A stretch of 64,000 nt of DNA from Algirhabdus cladophorae (GTDB lineage: Bacteria > Pseudomonadota > Alphaproteobacteria > Rhodobacterales > Rhodobacteraceae), in assembly GCF_044772865.1 (NCBI RefSeq), contig NZ_CP173029.1:1178001-1242000 (forward strand), written 5' to 3'. Numbering within the stretch: the first letter of the stretch is position 1; each line of letters starts with the position of its first letter. Below are positions 43,330-51,582 of the stretch, in pieces. Under the pieces are notes generated by a model that saw only the letters and a program-made list of their open reading frames with translations, did no database searches and was not told the origin of the DNA. Both the position numbers and the translations under genes were made by a program.

Positions 43330-43775
43330 ATCACAGGAAATGGAGCGAAATACCGCTGTGGCCAACACTTTTTTCTGAACCAAAACGGCGCGGTCCCAAT
43401 GCCACAGGGTGTGCGTGGTGCGCAGGCGGTGCCTCGGGCAGCTACAACAACGCAAAGACAACAAAGCCGATAGGACGGCGGCGAATTGTTGGGACCGACC
43501 CGGATAAATGACACGTCACAGCCCATTGGGCCTGAGTTACGTCGGTCAAGGCCGCAGGTATTTTCCTGCCGGTACATGCGCCGTTACACGTGGCAGGCAG
43601 CGCCTTGTTGGGTTTCGGCATCGCCCGGTCATTTCTGTTGTTCATGGCCGCGCTTTATACGCGTTCCAGATTTTAACCTTTGGGGGATCATTGCTGCAGA
43701 CTTTGGGGCTTTGGTATTTCTTTTGCGAGCGCTGCTTGCGAAGGAGGGGCTGTCGCCTGATCGATCTCTGGCCAG
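43330..43775. other. Gap of 446 bases with no supported gene
   Basis: Contains only a short plus-strand hydrophobic reading frame (43536-43676, containing GSALLGFGIARSFLLFMAALY) that lacks a start codon in a good context. It may be a remnant of a membrane-protein gene. Confidence 0.4.
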
Positions 43776-44270
43776 TTATTCGGCAGATTGGTCATTCATT
43801 TCTTGGGTAACGGTCGCGCGTGCCGCGATCCGGTTCCCGTCGATCACATAATATGAATGGTCATTGCTGCTGAGGTTCACTGATATCTCGTGCTCGCTCT
43901 CAGACAAAAACGGGATGTGAAAATTCGGTCCATAAAGCCGTGCAATTTTTATGCCATCCACATACAGATGTGCGTGTCCTGTGTTGTCGACGTTTTCGCT
44001 GTTCACCATGTGTGGCGTGAATGTGAAATTACTGGTGGTAAGCGTCACGTTCCAGCCATTCATTGGGTCTTGTTCGACTGTGATGGCCACTTGGGGCGCA
44101 CCCACGGCTGGGACCTCAAGCAGTCCATGCTGCATCTCGTGGGCCATCATATCAGCTGCGCTTTGTTGCTCGGGGAGGTCACGAAACCACGGGGCAATGA
44201 TGACGCCAATCAAAACCGAGGCGATCGACAGGTAAATGAGATAAGGAAAGCGCAAAGAAATTTTAGACAT
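43776..44270 (-). CDS. Membrane-anchored periplasmic protein, partner of the DoxX-like gene
   Basis: A 164-residue protein: a signal anchor (YLIYLSIASVLIGVIIAPWF), a short linker with several Met/His residues (MMAHEMQHG), and a beta-rich domain containing FTFTPHMVNSENVDNTGHAHLYVDGIKIARLYGPNFHIP. The GHAHLYVDG stretch recurs in small secreted proteins of proteobacteria, sometimes in copper contexts, but the function is not known. The ATG overlaps the stop of the DoxX-like gene by eight bases (GATGTCTAA), so it is translationally coupled. A GTG one codon earlier is also possible. Confidence 0.6.
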   Translation of the reverse strand: MSKISLRFPYLIYLSIASVLIGVIIAPWFRDLPEQQSAADMMAHEMQHGLLEVPAVGAPQVAITVEQDPMNGWNVTLTTSNFTFTPHMVNSENVDNTGHAHLYVDGIKIARLYGPNFHIPFLSESEHEISVNLSSNDHSYYVIDGNRIAARATVTQEMNDQSAE

Positions 44271-45312
44271 CACTTGGGACCCGCAGTGTTTTGAGGTTTG
44301 TGTTTTTGCGCCAGTCGGGGACGAGTTTTCTCACTTTCCAGCGTTGTCCTGCGCCTAACAAAAGCAGGACAAGTGCGACGCCGATGATAGGCATGTGGCC
44401 CACAAATTCGATCAGTGCAGCTTCGTTATTGCCTTCGATCAGGAACAAGACATTTGAGGCCAAAAGAACGATGGACAAGGCCAGAACATTCAGTCTGGTC
44501 GTTGTCCCAAGGATCAAAATAACCCCGAAAATCACTTCGGTGAACCCGGCTGACAGAGCGAACAGGCGGTCGGTGAAGAACTCGAAACCAAGGGCAGGCA
44601 GGAAGTTCCACGGGTTGGCTGCCAAAAAGCTTTCGGCCAGAATGGCGCCAAACAGCTTTTCGGCCAGCCCAAGGGTGACCAGTGAAATCCCGACGAGGAT
44701 CCGCATAATCGCCACTGAAAACGGCTTATACTGTTCGCGCAACTCAAGCGTTGGCAAATTGTTGATCAGCAGGAATATCGCGATGCCGACCATGCTGAGG
44801 TATTCCAATGCGGCGAGGACACCGAATTGGATGGTCAGACCGAGGTGCAGGATAAGCAGCAATATCGCCGCATGGCGCACAAAGCGATTTGCGATAAACA
44901 AGATCCCGATGATGGCCTGAAGGAAGATCAATTTCGTTCCAAATGCCCCATAAGCAATCAAATGCGGGGCGATAATCGCACCTTCATATGCCGTGAGCAG
45001 CATCGACATGCCGGTGAAGATGCGCAGGATTTCGATGAAGTCATGTCGTGTCTCGCTGCCCACTATACGCACATTCGGCAGTTTTGTGTCCAAGACGACG
45101 GAAGTCAGCACAATCGCGATAGAAAGCGCGATCCAGATCAACACCTCTGGGTCGGTGATGCTGTAGGCGACGAAATTTTCAACCCGGACGTTGCTGTCCA
45201 CGAACCATCGGACATGCGCAAATGCCCCTGTGGCACTGAAAACAAAAGTCAAAAGCAGTAAAATCTTGGCTGGAATGAAGATCGCAGGCCGGTAGCTAAA
45301 CCTTGAAAACAT
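44263..45312 (-). CDS. DoxX-like polytopic membrane protein with exported N-terminus
   Basis: A 349-residue protein: signal peptide (LLLLTFVFSATGAFAHVRWF), then about eight TM helices. The second half resembles the DoxX/SURF4-like fold (RILVGISLVTLGLAEKLFG, FTEVIFGVILILGTTTRLN). DoxX-type proteins take part in membrane redox or thiosulfate-related processes; the role here is unproven. AAGGA stands before the ATG at 45312. It forms a two-gene operon with the anchored 164-residue protein. Confidence 0.7.
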   Translation of the reverse strand: MFSRFSYRPAIFIPAKILLLLTFVFSATGAFAHVRWFVDSNVRVENFVAYSITDPEVLIWIALSIAIVLTSVVLDTKLPNVRIVGSETRHDFIEILRIFTGMSMLLTAYEGAIIAPHLIAYGAFGTKLIFLQAIIGILFIANRFVRHAAILLLILHLGLTIQFGVLAALEYLSMVGIAIFLLINNLPTLELREQYKPFSVAIMRILVGISLVTLGLAEKLFGAILAESFLAANPWNFLPALGFEFFTDRLFALSAGFTEVIFGVILILGTTTRLNVLALSIVLLASNVLFLIEGNNEAALIEFVGHMPIIGVALVLLLLGAGQRWKVRKLVPDWRKNTNLKTLRVPSDV

Positions 45313-45415
45313 TGAATGTCCTTGGTCATTATGACTTTGCAGAAGTTAGGCTGATGTGCCCGCGCGTCCAGTCAGCGACCGCTTTTTTGGGGGCTGCCTA
45401 AGCTGTAAAATCCAT

Positions 45416-46132
45416 TCAATTTGAGACATCCGGCAAACGGGCGGTACCCATATAAATGACGGTTTTGACTGGAAGTGGACCGAAGGTAAAATCAAAGCGC
45501 CGGTTCACGCCACGTGGACCCAAACCCACCTGCGGCCCGCAGACCAAACCTGCATCCGTCATCGCCTTGCGCAGTTCGTGGGGTTTAATAAACATCGCAG
45601 GATCGTGGGTGCCTTTGGGCAAAAGCCGCAAAATATCCTCGGCGACTGTGATGGTGGCAAGCTGTGCGATGGGATTGCGGTTGATCGTGTCGTACAAAAA
45701 CAGACCACCGGGTTTGAGTACCCGCGCGACTTCGGTCAACACTTGGGATAAGTCCTGCACATGTTCGAGGACATCGACGCACACGACGCTTTCAAATATG
45801 GCGTCCGGATACGGAAGATGTTCCCCGACACCTACGTCATAACTGATATCAAATCCGGTCTGCGATGCATGACGTTTTGCAACCTCAATAGCATCTTGTG
45901 CAGGGTCAATGCCTGTCACCTGCGCGCCTTTTGCGGCAATCGCTTCGGCCATAAAGCCGCCCGCGCAGCCTAAATCCAGCACGGTTTTGCCTTGCCAGTC
46001 GATCTGTTTGTCAAACCATTTCAAGCGTCCGGGGACCAGATTTTTGAGCGTCCGGACCCATCTGATATCGTCCGACCACCAATTGTCTGCCACATCATTA
46101 TAGATTTGAAGGTTGTTGCGTTTGGTGTTCAT
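45416..46132 (-). CDS. UbiG-like class I SAM-dependent methyltransferase
   Basis: A 238-residue cytoplasmic methyltransferase with a Rossmann core: VLDLGCAGGFMAEAIAAKGAQVTGIDPA binds SAM, followed by VCVDVLEHVQDL and VLKPGGLFLYDTINRN, which are typical of UbiG (3-demethylubiquinone 3-O-methyltransferase). C-terminal features (KPHELRKAMTDAGL) agree. A core ubiG is expected elsewhere in the genome, so this may be a paralog with another quinone-like or small-molecule substrate. Its ATG overlaps the upstream ICMT-like gene's TGA by four bases (ATGA), so the two methyltransferases are translated together. Confidence 0.75.
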   Translation of the reverse strand: MNTKRNNLQIYNDVADNWWSDDIRWVRTLKNLVPGRLKWFDKQIDWQGKTVLDLGCAGGFMAEAIAAKGAQVTGIDPAQDAIEVAKRHASQTGFDISYDVGVGEHLPYPDAIFESVVCVDVLEHVQDLSQVLTEVARVLKPGGLFLYDTINRNPIAQLATITVAEDILRLLPKGTHDPAMFIKPHELRKAMTDAGLVCGPQVGLGPRGVNRRFDFTFGPLPVKTVIYMGTARLPDVSN

Positions 46133-46944
46133 CGCGACTGCTTTCCAGAAAGGCGGGGGATCATATAGGGTACTTTTTTGCGGTAATTTTTAAACCGCTC
46201 GCCGTATCGTCCGGCAAAGCGGCGTTCTTTTAACAAGGGGGCCAAGACGCAGTACGATGTCAGCCCGAGTGCCAAGAACAATTGGTCCGGCGTCCAAACG
46301 GGTACGGTCCAAGTTGTCAGGGCGAAGGCGGCATAGATCGGTTGGCGGATCACGCGAAATAGCCCACGAGTGGGCATGTCGGGGAACACCGGGGTGATGT
46401 TCTGCATCAAAGACATCCAGCCCAATGCCCCTGATTGAACCTCAGCGCCTGCGTCCACACTGGCCCAAAGCAAAAGCAGCCACGACGCAGCGTAGAGCGC
46501 GCAGATCACCACAAATGCACCGCCCGTCGCCTGCCACCAAATGGTCCCGCTTGGGGTCCAAAGCGCAAAAAGCGCGAACAACTGGATGGATGCGATAATC
46601 GCAAAGGTCGTCGTGGACAGGGCTTTTCCATATCGCTGAGGCGCAAGACGGGACAACAGGCCGCCACCCTTGCGCGTCAATAGCAACGAATGAACCACTG
46701 GAAATTGCACAATAAGGGCTGCGTTGGCGAAGATCGCATAGGGCTCTGGCACGCGGCCCAAGCACATGCTCATTCCGAAAAACATCGCGAGGATCATCGA
46801 CAAAACCGCAAGGGCGAACACTGCATGGCACAGCGCGCCGTAGAAAAGGGCGGTGGCGATACGGGCGCCACCGGGCGGGGGCTGCAACGTGGCAAGCGCA
46901 AGGGCGACAAAGCGCATCAGCGGGGAGGGGGACCGGTCGTTCAT
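46129..46944 (-). CDS. Integral-membrane methyltransferase of the ICMT/MddA-like family
   Basis: A 271-residue protein with about six TM helices. The C-terminal signature (RGLFRVIRQPIYAAFALTTW ... LLKERRFAGRYGERFKNYRKKVPYMIP) matches the isoprenylcysteine carboxyl methyltransferase superfamily: His/Arg-Pro-x-Tyr, then E-R-x-x-x-x-(Y/F)G-x-x-(F/Y)-x-x-Y. The central LAPQRYGKALSTTTFAI block resembles methanethiol S-methyltransferase MddA. Whether it methylates a thiol, a lipid or a protein is unknown. The ATG at 46944 (MNDRSPSP) is preferred; a longer start at 46974 is possible. It is divergent from the photolyase-like operon. Confidence 0.7.
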   Translation of the reverse strand: MNDRSPSPLMRFVALALATLQPPPGGARIATALFYGALCHAVFALAVLSMILAMFFGMSMCLGRVPEPYAIFANAALIVQFPVVHSLLLTRKGGGLLSRLAPQRYGKALSTTTFAIIASIQLFALFALWTPSGTIWWQATGGAFVVICALYAASWLLLLWASVDAGAEVQSGALGWMSLMQNITPVFPDMPTRGLFRVIRQPIYAAFALTTWTVPVWTPDQLFLALGLTSYCVLAPLLKERRFAGRYGERFKNYRKKVPYMIPRLSGKQSR

Positions 46945-47021
46945 AGGCCGCAAGATGTAGTGACACTTGCGCATTTCAAGTTTGGGCGGGCACGCGCGGT
47001 CGACGTCCTTGTCTTAAAAAT

Positions 47022-47047
47022 GGAACCAACCAACCGGTTCGGACGTA
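47022..47047 (+). promoter_or_regulatory. Possible ECF-type promoter before the photolyase-like operon
   Basis: GGAAC (47022-47026) and CGTA (47044-47047) are separated by 17 bases, one mismatch from the GGAAC-N16/17-CGTT consensus of the alphaproteobacterial general stress sigma factor EcfG. The ATG at 47091 follows. EcfG is not universal in Rhodobacterales, so this could be coincidental. Confidence 0.3.
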
Positions 47048-47090
47048 TCCCCTACAAAGCGATAAAAAATCTTGCCTCAGGAGCCTGAAA

Positions 47091-47264
47091 ATGTCCGATA
47101 CGAAGAAAGAACACACATCCCACAACAAGTTCGATCGCCCAGCCGAAAACCTAGCCACCATAGATAAAGAGCATGCGCCGTGGCTCGATGATGCAAGCGG
47201 TCACGCGCAGGTAAAATCCCAACATCGGCGGTATCACAGCCTGTTCGAGGACCTGATGAACTGA
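47091..47264 (+). CDS. 57-residue hydrophilic protein leading the photolyase-like operon
   Basis: The frame starts MSDTKKEHTSHNKFDRPAEN and ends HRRYHSLFEDLMN. A strong CAGGAG lies about eight bases before the ATG, and the downstream photolyase-like gene starts 14 bases after its stop, which supports a real gene. It is acidic/basic mixed and His-rich (HTSH, EHAPW, GHAQ, QHRRYH) with no membrane segment. No family is recognised; it could be a small partner of the flavoprotein. Confidence 0.55.
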   Translation: MSDTKKEHTSHNKFDRPAENLATIDKEHAPWLDDASGHAQVKSQHRRYHSLFEDLMN

Positions 47265-47277
47265 AGGCTAGGGCGCA

Positions 47278-48504
47278 ATGACCATATTTGTCGGAACGCG
47301 TGCTGCTGGTCTGGAGGCCATGCAAGCCTTTGAGGATCGTATGGGGCTGCGATACGAACAGGGGCGCAATTACGATAACGGGCCGGGCCGCCATACGGAC
47401 GTGTCCCTGCTGTCACCCTATATTCGCCGCCGCTTGATCACAGAACGCGAAGTGGTGGCCGCAGCATTGAAGGCGCATGGTCCCAAGGCTGCGTCCAAGT
47501 TTGTCGAAGAAGTCATTTGGCGCGGCTATTACAAAGGATGGCTTGAGCGGCGGCCGCAAATCTGGCGCAGCTATATCGCGGGCAGGGATGCAGATTACGC
47601 CGCCCTGAAACGTGATCGTCGGCTACGCCGGGATATCGAATTGGCGGAGACAGGCCAAACCGGGCTTGACTATTTTGACAGTTGGGCGCGCGAACTTGTC
47701 GATACAGGGTATCTGCACAACCACGCACGGATGTGGTTTGCCTCCATCTGGATTTTCACGCTTAAGCTGCCTTGGCGGCTGGGTGCTGATTTCTTTTATC
47801 GCCATTTGCTGGATGGGGACGCTGCGGCCAATACGTTGAATTGGCGGTGGGCGGCTGGGCTGCACACGCGCGGAAAACCCTACCCAGCGCAGCGCGACAA
47901 CATTGAGACCTTTACCGGGGGTCGCTTTAAGCCCGCAAAGGGTGAATTAGCTGACGTTGTAAGAGGCCTTGAGGCGTCCGAGCCTGATGGGTTACCGCCG
48001 GTGCAACCTCTCCGGGACATAGCACCAGCCAAGCCAAATGTGCGGACGGCCATTTTGATCACTGATGAAGACTGTTGTGTTGAGGATTTCGATCTCTCGA
48101 CGTTTGATGTGCGCGCTGTGGCGAGCCTCACGGCAAGCGCCTTACGCTCGCCCCGGTCCGTGTCTGACGCCGTGTCTGAATTCGAAGATCAGGCTGTGCA
48201 AGATGCTGGAGCGCGGCTGAACTTTAAGACACAGAGGCTGCAGGCGAACGATCCGTCTGTCCTTGCCGACTGGGCGAGCACGGCCAAGGCAGACCAGATC
48301 TTTACGCCCTATATCAGCTACGGCCCGCTGCGGGATTGGCTTAACGCGGCCACGCCAATTCTTTCAGCACGCGGCATAACGCTGTGCGAACAGCGCCGCG
48401 ATTGGGACACGGCGATCTGGCCCCACGCCACGGCTGGCTTTTTCAAAGTCAAAAAGCAAATTCCACGTATTTTGGACCAGATGATGGGGAATGTGCTGGT
48501 ATGA
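47278..48504 (+). CDS. Photolyase/cryptochrome-like flavoprotein with FAD domain first
   Basis: A 408-residue protein. Residues about 35-215 match the catalytic FAD-binding domain of DNA photolyases and cryptochromes: GRHTDVSLLSPYIRRRLITEREV, FVEEVIWRGYYKGWLERRP, TGLDYFDSWARELVDTGYLHNHARMWFASIW (N148...R151), and DGDAAANTLNWRWAAG. In ordinary photolyases this domain follows an N-terminal alpha/beta antenna domain. Here nothing precedes it, and an alpha/beta-like domain comes after (about 255-405: TAILITDEDCCVEDF ... DWDTAIWPHATAGFFKVKK), reminiscent of the end of the antenna domain. So it may be circularly permuted. Its last bases overlap the next ATG (ATGA). Confidence 0.75.
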   Translation: MTIFVGTRAAGLEAMQAFEDRMGLRYEQGRNYDNGPGRHTDVSLLSPYIRRRLITEREVVAAALKAHGPKAASKFVEEVIWRGYYKGWLERRPQIWRSYIAGRDADYAALKRDRRLRRDIELAETGQTGLDYFDSWARELVDTGYLHNHARMWFASIWIFTLKLPWRLGADFFYRHLLDGDAAANTLNWRWAAGLHTRGKPYPAQRDNIETFTGGRFKPAKGELADVVRGLEASEPDGLPPVQPLRDIAPAKPNVRTAILITDEDCCVEDFDLSTFDVRAVASLTASALRSPRSVSDAVSEFEDQAVQDAGARLNFKTQRLQANDPSVLADWASTAKADQIFTPYISYGPLRDWLNAATPILSARGITLCEQRRDWDTAIWPHATAGFFKVKKQIPRILDQMMGNVLV

Positions 48505-48821
48505 CTGATGCGCGCACCGCCCGTGTTGCCGATCTTGTGAGCCACTACATGGTTTTAACCAAAGAGGTCATGCCGCAGATGGCGCGGGACCCTGCCATCA
48601 AATGGCCTGTGCAAAACGATCACTGTTTTCAACGTATCGTGCTGGATAACGTATGTGGCGGGCCATGGTTCGATCACCTCGCACGCCCAGCCTACAAACA
48701 CCTCTCACGCGATCAGGCCGTTCGGGCGGTTGGTCTGTGTGAGGCGATTATAGCGGGTGACGCAAACCTTTATGAACTCAACACCAAATCACTGATTTGG
48801 AGGGGTAAACAGCCCAGATAA
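48501..48821 (+). CDS. 106-residue partner of the photolyase-like protein, unknown function
   Basis: It starts MTDARTARVADLVSHYMVL at 48501 in an ATGA overlap with the photolyase-like gene, so the two are translationally coupled. The sequence is mostly helical, with a conserved-looking core KWPVQNDHCFQRIVLDNVCGG PWFDHL split by a Gly pair, and LYELNTKSLIWRGK at the end. No membrane segment, signal or known domain is recognised. Tight coupling suggests it acts with the flavoprotein, perhaps in substrate recognition or stability. This is inference from gene order. Confidence 0.6.
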   Translation: MTDARTARVADLVSHYMVLTKEVMPQMARDPAIKWPVQNDHCFQRIVLDNVCGGPWFDHLARPAYKHLSRDQAVRAVGLCEAIIAGDANLYELNTKSLIWRGKQPR

Positions 48822-49535
48822 TGCGGCGACCATGTTTTTCGGGATGCTTGTGCCTACCAACGCCGGGTATACGCTGTATCCATGAAAATAGCTCGGGATC
48901 CATACGGTTATTTTTACCCTATTTGTAGGCTATTAGGTGCTGTTCGAAACTGAACGGTTCGTCAAATCAACCTTAGTTCATACCGAGTTGGATTTCCGTT
49001 TTCTGCCAGTTGCTTCAGTTCGCCCTTCGGTGTGACAGCCTTGGCCCAAAGCAAGACCCGTTCAATAATCAGACTGCGAATTTTTTGCAGATGTTTGGCC
49101 ACATTTTGCGCGGTGTTATCTGCGGTCTCTAATCTATCGTATCCACATCTATGAAAGTCGCGACGTCGATACCTTGGGGGTACAAAAGTCCCTGAAAAAT
49201 CGTGGGGTGTGAGTTTTCTGGGAAACCCCGTCATGTTGAAAACATCCGCGTCCAAATTGTTTTTCCAAGCGGTTGGAGGCAGTGCTGCTAAAAACAAATC
49301 AATGTCTTTAGCGCACGAGCCTTTCGAAACTCTTCACGCAAATCTATACGGCGTAGGTCGCGTAAACACTCCGAAAATCAAAGTGATTTTCCTTCGATCT
49401 ATGCCACGACATACACAAATTCCCACTGTTTCGAGGCCGCGCGACGGTATTGCCTGAAAGCAGGGGGCTCGCTATTCTTTGCCTTGTTGCGGTCGCATGT
49501 GCACATTTTGAAAATTAAGTTGGAGAAAGTATTAG
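48822..49535. other. 714-base region without a supported gene
   Basis: A 111-codon minus-strand frame (48962-49297) begins only with TTG and lacks a ribosome site; its translation (WKNNLDADVFNMTGFPRK ... RSLIIERVLLWAKAVTPKG) matches no family I recognise. An 82-codon plus-strand frame overlaps it. The region seems AT-richer than its neighbours and may contain decayed genes. Confidence 0.45.
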
Positions 49536-50282
49536 ATGGGCAAAGGTATATTTTTCACCTTGGGCGCAGGCCACTTTCGTACGCTTACTGTAGGTTCTGT
49601 TTTGTTGTTCGCCCTTGTCGCGTGTAGTGAACCCGGGACGAGCACCTCTACAAAAGTAAGTTCTTTTGGATTAAGCGTTGCGCCTCCTGAAGTGTTAGAG
49701 ACTGCGACCCAGCGTATTCGGCTGAGCCCGCTCAAACCACATTATAGCGACCCTATTGTGGCCTGTGTCCCCGGTCCAAATGCCAAGGCGCGCGCAGAAC
49801 GCACCAGAAAACACTTTGAAGAGGTAGCCACCCCGTGGCTTCTTAATACCAGCGTTAAAGGTCCGGCTCTTGATGCTCAGTATGCTGCGAAACTGCGCGA
49901 GCCGCTAAAGAGCAACCAGTGCCACATGCTCCGGTCTTCTACATTCTTGCCGCTCGAAAGTGTGTCGCGCAAAGTCACCCAAGGTGACTTGATGCTTCAT
50001 GCGTTCAAAAAGGTTGGTGATTTAGGCTCTCCGACAGGTTTTGCGGCAGACTGTGCGCGACTGGAAGGACAAACGGTTGCGGACGCCAGAGCGAATGCAG
50101 AGCGCGCCTTATCCGAATACATCGCACGGTGGGATAAGCAGGAAACTGATTTCGAAAAGCGCGTGCAACGCGAAGGCAGTGCTGCGTTTAAAAATTCAAA
50201 CCAGCTCGAAAAAAGCACAGCGTTGCGCGATGATATTCGGCAAAAATACCGCTGTATCTCTGTGCGAACGGTCCATTCTTGA
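49536..50282 (+). CDS. Hypothetical lipoprotein, 248 residues
   Basis: Signal peptide with lipobox: LTVGSVLLFALVACSEPG, where the lipidated Cys is about residue 31. The mature part is hydrophilic, with charged helices (AKARAERTRKHFEEV; ARANAERALSEYIARWDKQETDFEKRV) and four further cysteines spread along the chain (ACVPG, NQCHM, ADCARL, YRCIS) that could form two disulfides. GGAG is present about ten bases upstream of the ATG. No family is recognised and the neighbours give no clue. It probably resides in the outer or inner membrane facing the periplasm. Confidence 0.65.
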   Translation: MGKGIFFTLGAGHFRTLTVGSVLLFALVACSEPGTSTSTKVSSFGLSVAPPEVLETATQRIRLSPLKPHYSDPIVACVPGPNAKARAERTRKHFEEVATPWLLNTSVKGPALDAQYAAKLREPLKSNQCHMLRSSTFLPLESVSRKVTQGDLMLHAFKKVGDLGSPTGFAADCARLEGQTVADARANAERALSEYIARWDKQETDFEKRVQREGSAAFKNSNQLEKSTALRDDIRQKYRCISVRTVHS

Positions 50283-50450
50283 AGGGTATTGTGCCGTTTC
50301 ACAGATGTGATTTGTGCCTTGTGGTATGCGTGTATTGGTTCGGCTCAATTGCAGTGACGGTCAGCCGAACGATCTTTTTGAGCGATGTTGCTGTCGGCGC
50401 GAACGTCGTCTGTAAGCGGACACTGTAGCCTTATTGAAAGACAAATAGGA

Positions 50451-51245
50451 TCAGATCCTTGAAAGTTCACGTTCTACTTCGTGGGCAAGCCAGCCGCCAA
50501 AACCGACCAAAAGTTCCAGAAGATCGCGCTTGCTTACGCCTGGCTGCTTCGAAATCTGGAGGGTGCGCTGCATATCAGCAGCTTTATCGGGATAGTATTT
50601 GGCAAACGCATCGCAGGCCATTTGCGGATCTGTTGTCCAACTCTGTTCGCGGGCGGTCACCAGTGAAAATCCTGTCCTGATGAACTTGCGAGAAATCTGT
50701 TCGCTTAGTCTCGAAATCCCTTCAGGCGGGGTCGTCTCCAGTTGTGAGAGGTATTTTTCTCGTACCTTCTCAAAGTCGCCGTTGAAGGCCTTGGCGACCT
50801 GCTGAGTTGGTTTGAACCTAGGTAAGGATGCTTGCATCTCTTCACCTAGGACACAAACGCACAGATGCTTGATGAAACATCCAATCCCATAAAGATCGGC
50901 GTCTATTTCCTTTGGAAATGTGATGCCTACGGCGACGTCTCGGGCAATGTGCGAATACTTTTGGGAGAGGGCTGCTTCTGCCGTTTTGATTTGTGATGTC
51001 AGAGTTTCAGTAGGCTGTTGCCGTAGGACCACCAAAACATCCAGATCCGATGTTGGTACTTGGGCCTTTCCAGTCACGACACTTCCGTACAGATGCAATC
51101 CGTGTAGCTGATTTCCGGTCACGTGCCCGAGCCTATTTTTTACATCTTCGACCAGTTTGAAATAAGGCACTTGGATCTTTGAGGCCATGACTTCGGTCTT
51201 AATAAACCCCTCATCATCTACGCCGTAGGTGGCAGAACTGGGCAT
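50451..51245 (-). CDS. Nucleotidyltransferase (pol-beta superfamily), 264 residues
   Basis: An N-terminal minimal nucleotidyltransferase fold with LYGSVVTGKAQVPTSDLDVLVV: the GS motif at 54-55 and metal-binding D67 and D69. A helical C-terminal part follows (EKVREKYLSQLETTPPEGISRLSEQISRKFIRTGFSLV ...). This two-domain plan resembles aminoglycoside adenylyltransferases (AadA/ANT) and the MNT/DNA-polymerase-beta-like group, but the cognate substrate is unclear. The start MPSSATYGVDDE at 51245 is preferred; the frame opens at 51338. It stands alone, with no HEPN partner seen. A resistance, signalling or toxin-antitoxin role is possible but not shown. Confidence 0.7.
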   Translation of the reverse strand: MPSSATYGVDDEGFIKTEVMASKIQVPYFKLVEDVKNRLGHVTGNQLHGLHLYGSVVTGKAQVPTSDLDVLVVLRQQPTETLTSQIKTAEAALSQKYSHIARDVAVGITFPKEIDADLYGIGCFIKHLCVCVLGEEMQASLPRFKPTQQVAKAFNGDFEKVREKYLSQLETTPPEGISRLSEQISRKFIRTGFSLVTAREQSWTTDPQMACDAFAKYYPDKAADMQRTLQISKQPGVSKRDLLELLVGFGGWLAHEVERELSRI

Positions 51246-51582
51246 GTTGGTCTTTCGTATCTTGGAAGTGGGGTGGAATATCGAATAAAAATGTAGCCCA
51301 CAGTGATATTCAACACTCTGCACATCAACTGGCTGCACAGAGCTCGGGCCAGCTTAATGCCACGACCTGACAATACAAATGCAAATAACGGGCTTTGCCA
51401 ACAGGATAGAAAGCTGGTTTTGGGCGTTTAGCGGTCACTCGAACAAGACGGGCACCGATTAGAGCGCCCGTTTGGCGTTTGAGGGGGGGGGGCGCTGGGC
51501 GCATCTAAGCGGTTGAATTTCTGCGAATAACGGGTCTGAGCCCACAGCTACCAAATGCTGCGATCTGCTTGACGGGCAGCTT
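51246..51582. other. 337-base gap; no gene seen
   Basis: Contains a run of ten G (51483-51492) but no supported coding frame, RNA gene or clear terminator. The G-run is a candidate slippage site. Confidence 0.4.

Noticed and set aside
43536..43676. Short hydrophobic plus-strand frame (contains LLGFGIARSFLLFMAALY)
   Set aside because: No plausible start codon with ribosome site; may be a remnant but cannot be assigned.
48962..49297. 111-codon minus-strand frame in the gap after the photolyase-like operon
   Set aside because: It starts only with TTG, lacks a ribosome site, overlaps another frame and matches no family; kept as unassigned sequence.
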